Positions 18,445 through 27,281 of a stretch of DNA of 64,000 nucleotides are shown piece after piece. Source of the DNA: an uncultured bacterium (GTDB lineage Bacteria > Cyanobacteriota > Vampirovibrionia > Gastranaerophilales > Gastranaerophilaceae); contig CAREDV010000001.1 of assembly GCA_948964545.1 (NCBI GenBank), positions 696,859 to 760,858 of the forward strand, in the 5' to 3' direction. A program made the position numbers and the translations under genes. The notes below the pieces were generated by a model, which saw only the letters and a program-made list of their open reading frames with translations, was not told the DNA's origin and did no database searches. Every line of letters begins with the position of its first letter. Positions within the stretch are counted from its first letter, which is position 1.

Positions 18445-18963
18445 TTATTGTTTTTTAGTTAATGTATAGTATATTGCATCAAGTAAGCAATCTCGTCTGT
18501 GACTTGGAGCTGTAGAACCTTTGCTTTCACCAGCCATTCTGCCAAATATTCTGTCAGATTGTTCAGCAAGTTCATCAAGTCTGTTACCTAAATTTGCCCA
18601 TGAATCCATAAATTTTTCTTTAGATAATCTTTGAACTTTTTCAAAGTAATGCGGCAAACTTCCGAATGAGAATGTCGGAATAACATCGTTTGTATATTCC
18701 CAATCTCCAATTTTTGCTTTCATAAATCCGCATTCTGTAGAAATTTGTTTTTTACCACGCTGTAATATCGGTTCAATAAATACAACTTCGTCTGAACCCA
18801 TGCCAGTTTCGCCCTTTTTTATTGCGTAATAAATTCTTCTTAGTCCTGTTATATCGCATTTGTTATCCATAGCCGTCATAACATGGTCTATGTGTTCTGG
18901 TTTTACTCGAATTTTTGCTCCAAATGCTGTATTGCTGCCACTATGATTATTGTTGATTTGCAT
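18445..18963 (-). CDS. Hypothetical protein with polar N-terminus and Phe-Gly motif
   Basis: 172 residues, starting MQINNNHSGSNTAFGAKIRV, so Phe-Gly falls at residues 14-15 as in the downstream neighbour. The body is soluble and mixed, with HVMTAMDNKCDITGLRRIYY and a C-terminus ending LLDAIYYTLTKKQ. It reads toward the shorter relative, with which it may form a two-gene unit. An AAGGAAAT site precedes the ATG. No family or catalytic motif recognised. Confidence 0.55.
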   Translation of the reverse strand: MQINNNHSGSNTAFGAKIRVKPEHIDHVMTAMDNKCDITGLRRIYYAIKKGETGMGSDEVVFIEPILQRGKKQISTECGFMKAKIGDWEYTNDVIPTFSFGSLPHYFEKVQRLSKEKFMDSWANLGNRLDELAEQSDRIFGRMAGESKGSTAPSHRRDCLLDAIYYTLTKKQ

Positions 18964-19040
18964 AATGAATTTCCTTTATCTTTTTCATACAACAATATTA
19001 ACTTGTCTGAAAATAATAATTGCCTATTTTGCTTAACATG

Positions 19041-19069
19041 TTTACAAATATTAATATTTCGGGCATAAT
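19041..19069 (+). promoter_or_regulatory. Promoter of the Ski2-like helicase gene
   Basis: TTTACA (19041-19046), 17 bases, CATAAT (19064-19069). The -35 lies within AACATGTTTACAAA, shared with the SLH-gene promoter. Confidence 0.65.
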
Positions 19070-19090
19070 AAAAATAATAGGAGATAATAA

Positions 19091-21376
19091 ATGTACGAGT
19101 TTTCCTTTGAGCTGGATGATTTTCAAAAAGATGCCTGTAATTTTGTTAATGAGGGTAAAAGTGTTGTAGTTTGCGCACCGACTGGTGCAGGTAAAACTGT
19201 TATTGCACAGCATGCAATACATAAGGCTTTGGCTGAAGGTAAAAGGATTTTTTATACTACACCTTTAAAAGCACTCTCTAATCAGAAATATTACGATTTT
19301 GGCGAAAAATATGGTTATGATAAAGTCGGACTTTTGACAGGTGACACATCATTAAATCGTAATGGTCAGATTGTTGTTATGACAACTGAGGTGTTCAGAA
19401 ACATGCTTTACGGTACTAATTTCGGCTCTGTTACAGACAATATGAAAGATGTTAAGTATGTTGTGCTTGATGAAGTTCATTATATGAACGATGAACAGCG
19501 CGGAACGGTTTGGGAAGAAAGTATTATTTACTGCCCGACAAATGTTCAAATAATTGCATTGTCAGCAACCGTTGCAAACGCAGATGAGTTGACAGATTGG
19601 ATTAATACAGTTCATTCAAAAACAGAACTTGTTGATACAGATTTCAGACCTGTACCTTTAAGATTTTTCTATTTCGACAGCTCTCAGCCTACAAGGCTGT
19701 TACCACTTTTAACTCCTAGCGGTCAGCTTAATAAAAAAATTAGACCTGAAAAAAGAGTATTCGGGAAAAAACTTCAAAATAAAAAGAGTTATGTTAAAAA
19801 AGTTATAAGAAATTTAGAGCAGAATGATATGCTTCCTGCGATTTATTTTACTTTTTCACGTAAAAAATGCGATGAACAAATGGAAAAATGCGCATCTTTG
19901 GATTTAATTTCTAAAGGAGAAAGAGCTCAGATTCAGCAGATTATTGATGAATATATTGCAGATAATCCGCATCTTTATAACAACAAACATATTGAATATT
20001 TGCTTTGCGGTGTAGCATCCCACCATGCTGGGCTTTTGCCTGCCTGGAAGGGGCTGGTTGAAAAGCTTTTTCAAAAAGGTTTGATAAAAGTTGTTTTTGC
20101 AACTGAAACCCTTGCAGCAGGAATTAATATGCCAGCACGTTCTACTGTTATTAGTGCGACAAGCAAAAGAACAGACAGCGGTCATAGAATGCTTACAGCA
20201 AGCGAGTTTTTACAGATGTCAGGTCGTGCGGGACGTCGTGGAATGGATGAAATTGGCTATGTCACAATTATTGGAACACAATTTCAGTCTCCTGAAGAAG
20301 TTGCAGAGCTTGTTTTGAGTGATGCTAACCCTCTTGAAAGCCGTTTTTCACCGAGTTATTCAATGGTATTAAATTTACTCCAGCGTTTTTGTCTTGACGA
20401 AGCTAAAGAATTAATTTTGAAAAGTTTTGGATATTTTTCATCTGGCACAAGATTACAGCCATTAATTAAGGCGCAGGAACAGATTATGGGTGAGATTAAA
20501 TCAAGAGAATTTGCCTGTCCTCATAGATTAGCTGACTCTGAAATGCACGAGTATGACAAACTTCGTCATATTTATGTTCAAAACAGGCAGACTTATAAAA
20601 AGATTTGCAAACAGGAGCGTTCTAAAAATCGTCCGTTGTCGTCAGAGGTTATACAATTTGGTGCACAAACAAAAGAAATGCTTAATAAAATGCACACTTT
20701 CCCTTGCGATAACTGTAAACTTTATAAAAAGCATTCTAAAAACATTGAAGTTTTGGAACGCTTTTCGGTTCGTTACAATAAACTTGAAAAAGAGATTGAA
20801 AAGCAAAAAGATATTTTCTGGAACAAATTTCTTGCACATAGAAGTGTTTTGATTGATATGGGATATTTAAAAGATGATTATCCGACAGAGCAGGGAGTTA
20901 CAACGTCTCAGGTGCGTTCTGAAAATGAATTGTTTATAGCGGAAATTATTTTTTCGGGTGTATTGGAAAATCTTACACCAGCACAGCTCGCGGCTGTAGT
21001 TTGTGCTATTACGACAGAAGATTTGAGGGTTGATATTCCATATCTTCCGATTTCCGAACCTGTCAGAAAAACTTTAAATTTAATTAGAAATATTCGTCGT
21101 AAGGTTGAAAAAGTTCAGACTAGATATTCTGTAGAAGCTCCAATGTATATTAACCCGTATTTTAGTTCGTTGATTGAACTTTGGGTTGAAGGTGCAGAAT
21201 GGGAAACTATAACTGAGCAGGTTGATATGGGTGAAGGCGATATAGTTCGCTCATTTAAGCGTGTCGTTGATGTTTTAAGACAGTTTACAACTATTGAAAA
21301 TGTTCCTGAAGTACTTGTCTTTACTGCACGTGAAGCGATTGATAAAATTCAGAGAGAACCCGTAGATATAGACTAG
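19091..21376 (+). CDS. Ski2-like DExH-box RNA helicase
   Basis: 761 residues. Helicase motifs in order are APTGAGKT (Walker A, about 33-40), TTPLKALSNQK, TTEVFRN, DEVHYMND (Walker B, about 127), SATVANADE, GVASHHAGLLPAWK, FATETLAAGINMPAR and QMSGRAGRRG (about 375-385). The C-terminal half, with clustered Cys near residue 540 (FPCDNC) and a final helical bundle, resembles the DSHCT domain of the Ski2/Mtr4 family. Cyanobacteria carry similar single-gene helicases, probably for RNA turnover. It follows its own promoter and an AGGAG site. The neighbours are housekeeping genes, so I see no reason to call it a defence helicase. Confidence 0.85.
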   Translation: MYEFSFELDDFQKDACNFVNEGKSVVVCAPTGAGKTVIAQHAIHKALAEGKRIFYTTPLKALSNQKYYDFGEKYGYDKVGLLTGDTSLNRNGQIVVMTTEVFRNMLYGTNFGSVTDNMKDVKYVVLDEVHYMNDEQRGTVWEESIIYCPTNVQIIALSATVANADELTDWINTVHSKTELVDTDFRPVPLRFFYFDSSQPTRLLPLLTPSGQLNKKIRPEKRVFGKKLQNKKSYVKKVIRNLEQNDMLPAIYFTFSRKKCDEQMEKCASLDLISKGERAQIQQIIDEYIADNPHLYNNKHIEYLLCGVASHHAGLLPAWKGLVEKLFQKGLIKVVFATETLAAGINMPARSTVISATSKRTDSGHRMLTASEFLQMSGRAGRRGMDEIGYVTIIGTQFQSPEEVAELVLSDANPLESRFSPSYSMVLNLLQRFCLDEAKELILKSFGYFSSGTRLQPLIKAQEQIMGEIKSREFACPHRLADSEMHEYDKLRHIYVQNRQTYKKICKQERSKNRPLSSEVIQFGAQTKEMLNKMHTFPCDNCKLYKKHSKNIEVLERFSVRYNKLEKEIEKQKDIFWNKFLAHRSVLIDMGYLKDDYPTEQGVTTSQVRSENELFIAEIIFSGVLENLTPAQLAAVVCAITTEDLRVDIPYLPISEPVRKTLNLIRNIRRKVEKVQTRYSVEAPMYINPYFSSLIELWVEGAEWETITEQVDMGEGDIVRSFKRVVDVLRQFTTIENVPEVLVFTAREAIDKIQREPVDID

Positions 21377-21379
21377 TAA

Positions 21380-22279
21380 TTATAATACACAGGCAAGTAT
21401 CATTAATATCATTGTTCCGATTTGCATTGCGGTTGCCATGTTTTGCGAGAATTTATTTGAATCATATCTGCCTGCACTTTTTGTTGCTTTGTAGGCACTT
21501 GAAATGCGATTTATGCGTGTTTGTTCGTTATCTGACGGGAATGTTGTTCCAAACATTGTTGATTCAAGACGTGAGATACGATTTTGAGTATTTTCGCTTG
21601 CAAATGAGCGTTTAAAAATTGATTTTTCAACCGATGCTAGATTAGCGGGCGAGCTTTTTTTTGCGTTATAGCTTTCATAATCAAATTCTGAGCCGTGATA
21701 TTCGTCAAGTTTATAGTTTTTGTCAAGTGGAATTACAGCATCATCATAATAATCGTTTGATGATTGTGCAATATTGTTATCCATGAATGATTTTGGCTTA
21801 ATTTTTGCCTGCAGTCTGTCTACACGGGTTGCAAATGGATCATTATCAAATGTTTGCCCGAGTGATTGTTTTTCAAGACTTGCAAGACGACTGTCTAAGT
21901 CTTTGTTTTTGAATTCTTTTTTAAATACCTGCTTTTCAAGCTCATTAATTGATGGATAATCTACATTAGCACCTGCAGGTGGAAGTTTTTCGTGGACTAT
22001 TTTATCTTCATCTTCTGCAAATGTATCTTCTTTGGGTGTAATTTCCTGACCAATTAAGTCTGCTGCCATATCGTTTTTTAAAGCATTCAGGCGTTCTTGA
22101 ACTGCACCGCTTTTTTCATGTCCGTAAACACTTTGTTCTATACGTGCAAGTCTTTCTGTTTCACTTGATGTGGTATATGTAAAGCCGTAGAGTGAATTTT
22201 CAATATTATCTAGCAATGAATTTGCCATTGCAGAATTTATGCTTAATATTATTAAGAGTATAAAAATAAATTTTTTCAT
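21380..22279 (-). CDS. Exported protein with six copies of a Leu-Glu...Phe-Gly repeat
   Basis: From ATG 22279 the protein has 299 residues with a signal peptide (MKKFIFILLIILSINSAMA). The mature part carries about six imperfect copies of a 20-24 residue unit of the form LExxxFGxxFxxxxxxxRL, arranged as three pairs: near residues 22-66 (IENSLYG, IEQSVYG), 110-155 (LEKQVFK, LEKQSLG) and 230-275 (VEKSIFK, LESTMFG). Acidic linkers separate the pairs, and the C-terminus ends in a hydrophobic segment (MATAMQIGTMILMILACVL) that could anchor it. The longer reading frame from GTG 22321 lacks a ribosome site. Function unknown; a periplasmic or envelope structural role is a guess. Confidence 0.6.
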   Translation of the reverse strand: MKKFIFILLIILSINSAMANSLLDNIENSLYGFTYTTSSETERLARIEQSVYGHEKSGAVQERLNALKNDMAADLIGQEITPKEDTFAEDEDKIVHEKLPPAGANVDYPSINELEKQVFKKEFKNKDLDSRLASLEKQSLGQTFDNDPFATRVDRLQAKIKPKSFMDNNIAQSSNDYYDDAVIPLDKNYKLDEYHGSEFDYESYNAKKSSPANLASVEKSIFKRSFASENTQNRISRLESTMFGTTFPSDNEQTRINRISSAYKATKSAGRYDSNKFSQNMATAMQIGTMILMILACVL

Positions 22280-22352
22280 ACTAAAAGAATAAAATTTTTT
22301 TAGCACTAAAACATTCAACACACTTATTATTTCAAAATTTTCACAAATAAAT

Positions 22353-22386
22353 AAATCCTCGTAGTACTTTAGACTTACGAGGATTT
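22353..22386 (-). terminator. Terminator of the nifU-nifS operon
   Basis: AAATCCTCGTA ... TACGAGGATTT stem; on the minus strand it is followed by a T-rich ATTTATTTG tract, 20 bases past the end of nifS. Confidence 0.8.
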
Positions 22387-22405
22387 GTTATATTAGAAAA
22401 AAGTA

Positions 22406-23599
22406 TTAGCTCCTTAGTTTTCTTAAAGCTTCAAGTTCGTCTTGAAAAGGTGAAAGATTTGTTAATTTTTCAATAATTCCAGGCATTTTTTCACAAACGT
22501 AATCGATTTCTTTTTCTGTTGTGAATTTGCTTAAAGAAAAACGTATGCTTCCATGAATAGCCGTAAACGGCACATTCATTGCTCGTAATACATGTGATGG
22601 TTCAAGAGAGCCCGATGTACATGCGCTTCCCGAGCTTGCGCAGATGCCTAAATCACTCAAGTGAAGCAATATTAACTCACCCTCAATATATTCAAAGCCT
22701 ATGTTTGTAGTGTTTGGAACTCGGTTGATAACTCCTGCATTTAATCTTGCGTTATAAACGTTTTTTAAAATATTTGATTCTAATTTATCCCGAAGTCTTT
22801 TAACCTCGGTTGCTTCGTATTTTAAGTGGTCAACGGCAAGTTCAGCTGCTTTTGCCATACCGACAATATACGGAACATTTTCTGTTCCCGCACGTTTTCC
22901 GCGTTCCTGATGTCCACCTATAATAAGTGGTTTTATAAGTGTTTTTGAATTAACATAAAGTGCACCGATACCTTTTGGAGCATGGAATTTATGTCCTGAA
23001 ATTCCGACTAAGTCGGCACCGATTGCTTGAACATTGATAGGTAATTTCCCTGATACCTGAACTGCATCAACAAAGAATTTTGTTTCTTTGTTTTTGGATT
23101 TAATAATCTCAGCAATCTTTTCAATAGGGAAAATAACACCTGTTTCGTTGTTGGCATACATAACAGATACAATTGCTGTGTCGCTGTTGATTTTTTCATA
23201 AAGTTCTTCTAAATCAAGTTCGCCGTTTGAGTTTACTCCGATATAATCAACTTTGTATCCTTCTTTTTCAAGTGCCTGATAAAGGTTTAATACGCATGGA
23301 TGTTCAACTTTTGTTGTTATAATATGCCGTTTGTTTTTATTCATATTTAAAACTCCACGGACAGCCATATTTGCACTTTCAGAACCGCAGGATGTGAAAA
23401 TTATTTCTTTTTCGTTTTCTGCGTTAAAGAAGTCTTTCAGTACGCCGCGAGCTTCTTTTACCGCTTGATTGGAACGTTTTGCAAAGTCATAAATGCTTGA
23501 CGGGTTTGCATATTCATCTTGTAAATACGGCATCATAGCAGCCAGTACCTGCGGGTCAACTTTTGTTGTTGCATTATTATCTAAATAGATTAAACTCAT
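22406..23599 (-). CDS. nifS: Cysteine desulfurase (NifS/IscS family)
   Basis: PLP enzyme that takes sulfur from cysteine and delivers it to the NifU scaffold for Fe-S cluster assembly. Motifs: MSLIYLDNNATTKVDP at the start, TSCGSESANMAVRG, VDAVQVSGK, the PLP lysine in SGHKFHAPKG (about residue 200), and the catalytic Cys loop CASSGSACTSGSLEPSHVL (about 325). 397 residues, the family norm. It starts one base after the nifU stop codon, so the two are translated from one mRNA. Confidence 0.95.
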   Translation of the reverse strand: MSLIYLDNNATTKVDPQVLAAMMPYLQDEYANPSSIYDFAKRSNQAVKEARGVLKDFFNAENEKEIIFTSCGSESANMAVRGVLNMNKNKRHIITTKVEHPCVLNLYQALEKEGYKVDYIGVNSNGELDLEELYEKINSDTAIVSVMYANNETGVIFPIEKIAEIIKSKNKETKFFVDAVQVSGKLPINVQAIGADLVGISGHKFHAPKGIGALYVNSKTLIKPLIIGGHQERGKRAGTENVPYIVGMAKAAELAVDHLKYEATEVKRLRDKLESNILKNVYNARLNAGVINRVPNTTNIGFEYIEGELILLHLSDLGICASSGSACTSGSLEPSHVLRAMNVPFTAIHGSIRFSLSKFTTEKEIDYVCEKMPGIIEKLTNLSPFQDELEALRKLRS

Positions 23600-23600
23600 T

Positions 23601-24425
23601 TTATACCTCTATAACTTCAATATTAGGGTCTACTGCATCCTTTAAGGTTCTTTCAACAAACGCTTTCAGTGTAAGATGTGAATTTTTACAGCCAGAACAT
23701 TTTCCGCGAAGTTTTACCATAACCTTATTGCCGTCAATATCGACAAGTGTAATATCTCCGCCGTCTTTTTTAAGTTCAAGAGAAATCTGGTTCTCAATGA
23801 TATTGTTGATTTTTAAGATTTTTTGAGCAGGAGAAAGGCTTGTTTCTTCAGCTTCTTTCTTGTAATATGTATCAATAATATCTTTGATTATAGATTTACA
23901 TCTTCCGCAAGCTCCGCCAGCTTGTGTAAATTCTGTTATTTCTTCGACTGTTTTAAATCCGTTTGTTTTAATAGCATCCCAAATCATATTTTCAGTAACA
24001 CCAAAGCAGGTGCAGACGATTTTTTCGGGTGTTTCATTTCTAATCTCATCCAAATCGGTGTAGTTATCCCAATTTTTCAAAGCATCTTCAAGAGCTTCAT
24101 AGCCCATTACAGAACAGTGCATTTTTTCAGGCGGCAGTCCGTCAAGCTGGTCTGCAATATCTTGATTTGTAATCTTTTTAACCTCATCTACAGATTTGCC
24201 GATAATCATTTCTGTTAAAATACTTGAACTTGCAACGGCAGAACCGCATCCGAAAGTTTGAAATTTTGCATCTGTTACAATGTTATTTTCTATCTTTAAA
24301 TATATTTTTAACTGGTCGCCGCAGGCAAGTGAGCCTGCTAAGCCGACAGCGTCAGCGTTATCAATTTTACCGACATTTCTCGGGTTTCTGTAATGGTCTA
24401 TAACTTTATCTGAATAATCCCACAT
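23601..24425 (-). CDS. nifU: Fe-S cluster scaffold NifU, three-domain form
   Basis: 274 residues with all three NifU domains. The N-terminal IscU-like scaffold (1-130) has its cysteines in SLACGD, FGCGSA and MHCSVMG. The central [2Fe-2S] BFD-type domain has VCTCFGV and GGACGRCK. The C-terminal NifU-like domain has GKCSGCKNS. It builds clusters with sulfur from NifS, encoded directly downstream. Despite the name, no nitrogenase genes are visible, so this is likely the general Fe-S system, as in other anaerobes that use NifU/NifS. An AAGGAGAAAGAAATTT leader precedes the ATG. Confidence 0.95.
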   Translation of the reverse strand: MWDYSDKVIDHYRNPRNVGKIDNADAVGLAGSLACGDQLKIYLKIENNIVTDAKFQTFGCGSAVASSSILTEMIIGKSVDEVKKITNQDIADQLDGLPPEKMHCSVMGYEALEDALKNWDNYTDLDEIRNETPEKIVCTCFGVTENMIWDAIKTNGFKTVEEITEFTQAGGACGRCKSIIKDIIDTYYKKEAEETSLSPAQKILKINNIIENQISLELKKDGGDITLVDIDGNKVMVKLRGKCSGCKNSHLTLKAFVERTLKDAVDPNIEVIEV

Positions 24426-24507
24426 AAATTTCTTTCTCCTTATTATTTTATTTTAGCGCAAAAAAAGTAACAAGAATACATAATTAATATAAAATTAATT
24501 TTTCTGT

Positions 24508-24513
24508 TATAAT
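24508..24513 (+). promoter_or_regulatory. -10 box 6 bases before the dnaX start (leaderless)
   Basis: TATAAT, then ATCTGT and ATG 24520. No Shine-Dalgarno. The -35 is not clear. Confidence 0.55.
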
Positions 24514-24519
24514 ATCTGT

Positions 24520-26256
24520 ATGAATTATATACCTTTATACAGAAAATATCGTCCGCAAAAACTGGAAGAAGTTGTTGGACAAGAGCATATTAAAAAAGCT
24601 TTAAAAAACGCAATAGAACTTGATAAAATTTCACACGCTTATTTGTTTACAGGACCTCGTGGAACAGGTAAAACATCTACTGCAAGAATTTTTGCAAAAT
24701 CTCTAAATTGCAAACAAGGCCCTACAATCAGTCCTTGCGGAGTTTGTGAAAACTGTATTGATATCACAAATTCAACACCTATGGATGTTATTGAAATCGA
24801 TGCGGCTAGCAACAGAAAAGTCGAAGATGCTCAAAATATTCTGGAAAAGGTTATGTATGCGCCTGTTAACAGCAGATATAAAATTTATATTATAGACGAA
24901 GTTCATATGCTCTCGACTACTGCTTTTAACGCACTTTTGAAAACTCTTGAAGAACCGCCGAAAAATGTTATTTTTATTCTCGCAACAACAGAAGTTCATA
25001 AAGTTCTTGATACAATAAAAAGCCGCTGCCAGAGATTTGATTTTAAGCGTATTACGACCGATGATATCGTAAAACATTTGAGATTTATCTCAGACAGTGA
25101 AAAAATTAATATTACAGATGATGCACTTTATACTATTGCTAAAAATTCTGCAGGCGGAATGCGTGACAGTATAGCATTGTTAGACCAATTGAGCGTTCTT
25201 GATGGTGAGATTTCTACAGAAAATATTAATAATCTTTTGGGACGTCTTTCATTTGATACATTAAATTTCCTTGCTGATAAAGTTGTTAATTCTAAACCGC
25301 AGGAAGCATTGCATGATTTGGAAAATATTTATAATTCAGGGAATGAGCCTGTTCAGATTTTGACAAACTTTATGGATTATTTGAAAAATCTTTTGATAGC
25401 AAAAAATTGTTCAAAAGAAATTGCGCTTGAAATTACTCAGGCAAATGATGCTCAGATAAAGGCATTAACCGAGCAGGCTCAAAATCTTGAAACTCATCAG
25501 ATTGTATTCTTGATTGAGAAATGTTCTGAATATATCAAAGAATTAAAACTTACAAATAATCCGCGTTTGTGGCTTGAAGTTGGGATAATTGATCTTGCAA
25601 ATTTGACAGAAAACACAAAACTTGTTGAATTGCAAAATCGTCTTGCAAGGTTGGAAGGCTCAGGAGTTGAACCTGTAAAAGTCGCAGCATACAAAACTGC
25701 TCCCGCTCCTGTGACAAAGCCTGAAATCATGAAACCTATACAGTCTGAGCCTAAAAAAGTTGAACAGCCGCCGCAGGAAGAATTTTCACCGATGCCGAAA
25801 TCAAAACCTGTTGCAGGTGCTGATGTTACTGCTCTCTGGGGACAGTTGTTGGAGAATGTTCAAAGTGCTCCTACCCGTGCTCTTTTAAAACAATGGGGCG
25901 CACCTGTAAAAATTTCAGCAGAAGAAACCGTTTTAACTATGAAAAATGAAATTTTCCTAAATCAAGTTCAAAGCGGTTCTAAAAAACAATCAATTATTCA
26001 GGCTGTTGACAGTCTTTTTGGTCAAGCGGATTCAAATGTCGTAATAAGATTACCGCAAGCGGGTGATGATGCTGTCAGGCAAGTAACGACGCCAATCGTC
26101 CAGACAAAAACTGCACCAGAAAAACCGCAAGAACCTGAAATTGAGCCAGAAGAAATTCAACAGATTAAACAAGAGGTTAAAAAACCTGAAACAGTGATAC
26201 ATTCGGACAATGTAAAAATGGTTATGGATCTTTTTGACGGGAAAATTATCGAATAG
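24520..26256 (+). CDS. dnaX: DNA polymerase III subunit gamma/tau
   Basis: Clamp-loader ATPase that links the replicative polymerase cores. It begins MNYIPLYRKYRPQKLEEVVG, with Walker A GPRGTGKT (about 45-52), a zinc knuckle with Cys near 64, 73, 76 and 79 (CGVCENC), DEVHML (about 127) and the SRC arginine-finger motif. The C-terminal third is Pro/Glu-rich, then a tau-type domain; the total of 578 residues fits a full tau. I see no obvious frameshift signal for a separate gamma. The last 11 bases overlap the convergent ribD. Confidence 0.96.
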   Translation: MNYIPLYRKYRPQKLEEVVGQEHIKKALKNAIELDKISHAYLFTGPRGTGKTSTARIFAKSLNCKQGPTISPCGVCENCIDITNSTPMDVIEIDAASNRKVEDAQNILEKVMYAPVNSRYKIYIIDEVHMLSTTAFNALLKTLEEPPKNVIFILATTEVHKVLDTIKSRCQRFDFKRITTDDIVKHLRFISDSEKINITDDALYTIAKNSAGGMRDSIALLDQLSVLDGEISTENINNLLGRLSFDTLNFLADKVVNSKPQEALHDLENIYNSGNEPVQILTNFMDYLKNLLIAKNCSKEIALEITQANDAQIKALTEQAQNLETHQIVFLIEKCSEYIKELKLTNNPRLWLEVGIIDLANLTENTKLVELQNRLARLEGSGVEPVKVAAYKTAPAPVTKPEIMKPIQSEPKKVEQPPQEEFSPMPKSKPVAGADVTALWGQLLENVQSAPTRALLKQWGAPVKISAEETVLTMKNEIFLNQVQSGSKKQSIIQAVDSLFGQADSNVVIRLPQAGDDAVRQVTTPIVQTKTAPEKPQEPEIEPEEIQQIKQEVKKPETVIHSDNVKMVMDLFDGKIIE

Positions 26257-27247
26257 GATAATATGTCAATAAAATATCAGGGTCAAAACATTTAGTGCTG
26301 TCAATTTTAAAATTCAGACTGTCATTGATATTATCAATATGTCTGTAATCAAAACAAGAACGTGAGTTATTGTCGCCTGTAATTTTGGGTGCAATAAAAT
26401 GGTAGATTTTATCGGTGTATTTTAATGCAGAACCGTTAAGATGTCCGCCGCTTTCGATTAAAATGCTTCTGATACCTTGTTCGTAAACTTTATTGAATAT
26501 AAATTCAAGATCAAGTTTGTTATCTCTTACAGGAGTGTTTTCTTTAGTGAATAAGAGTATTTCGCCTGACTGGTAAATTTTACAAGCTGGATTGGTTTTT
26601 AACTCTCTGTCTAAAATGATTTTTTTTCTATGCTCCATTGTAGGATTATCGGCAATAATTGTTGCTGATGTTGTCATTATTGCATCATAGCGGTTGCGAA
26701 TTTTTTTTACTTCTGCGCGTGCATTTTTAGATGTAATCCATTTTGAAGAACCGCTTTGTGTTGCAATTTTTCCGTCCAATGTTGATGCGGTTTTTATTGC
26801 AATAAAGGGCTTATGTTCTGTCATATTTTTTATGAAAATTTCATTTAATTGTTGGCATTCTTTTTCCAAGACCCCTTCAATAATTTCAATACCTGCATCT
26901 TTAAGTTTTTTAATTCCATCAACTATAGGGTTAACATCGTTCATGCCGATTACAACTCGTTTTATGCCTCGTTCGATTATTAAATCTGTACAAGGTGGAG
27001 TTTTACCGTAATGGGAGCAAGGTTCAAGGTTTACAATTAATGTTCCGCCTTTTTCTTCTCCGTTTGTAAGTTTTAGGAGAGCATCCCGTTCGGCGTGGTT
27101 TTCTCCGTATTTTGCGTGATAGCCTGTAGAAATCTCATTTCCGTCTTTATCCAAAACAACACAACCGACTAAAGGATTTGGTGAAACATATCCCTCACCT
27201 GTACGAGCTAATTTTATGCATTTTGCCATATAATTCTTATAAGTCAT
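26246..27247 (-). CDS. ribD: Riboflavin biosynthesis deaminase/reductase
   Basis: Bifunctional enzyme of the second and third steps of riboflavin synthesis. The N-terminal deaminase domain has HAERDAL with the zinc His and catalytic Glu, then LEPCSHYGKTPPCTDLI with the two zinc Cys. The C-terminal reductase domain has KPFIAIKTASTLDGKIATQSG and ILIESGGHLNGSAL. 333 residues, slightly short in the reductase half. No other rib genes are nearby. A TACAAT box sits exactly 6 bases before the ATG and no Shine-Dalgarno is present; it overlaps the -10 box of the divergent hydrolase gene. Confidence 0.93.
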   Translation of the reverse strand: MTYKNYMAKCIKLARTGEGYVSPNPLVGCVVLDKDGNEISTGYHAKYGENHAERDALLKLTNGEEKGGTLIVNLEPCSHYGKTPPCTDLIIERGIKRVVIGMNDVNPIVDGIKKLKDAGIEIIEGVLEKECQQLNEIFIKNMTEHKPFIAIKTASTLDGKIATQSGSSKWITSKNARAEVKKIRNRYDAIMTTSATIIADNPTMEHRKKIILDRELKTNPACKIYQSGEILLFTKENTPVRDNKLDLEFIFNKVYEQGIRSILIESGGHLNGSALKYTDKIYHFIAPKITGDNNSRSCFDYRHIDNINDSLNFKIDSTKCFDPDILLTYYPIR

Positions 27248-27253
27248 GCTAAT

Positions 27254-27263
27254 ATTGTATAAT
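27254..27263. promoter_or_regulatory. Overlapping divergent -10 boxes
   Basis: On the minus strand TACAAT (27259-27254) lies 6 bases before the ribD ATG. On the plus strand TATAAT (27258-27263) serves the hydrolase gene, which has an AAGGAGG site and starts at 27282. The two boxes share two base pairs, so RNA polymerase can probably use only one at a time. Confidence 0.55.
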
Positions 27264-27281
27264 AAATAAAGGAGGAATAAA

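Noticed and set aside
22406..24425. Nitrogen fixation locus, from the nifU and nifS names
   Set aside because: No nitrogenase or cofactor genes are near; NifU/NifS serve general Fe-S assembly in many anaerobes.
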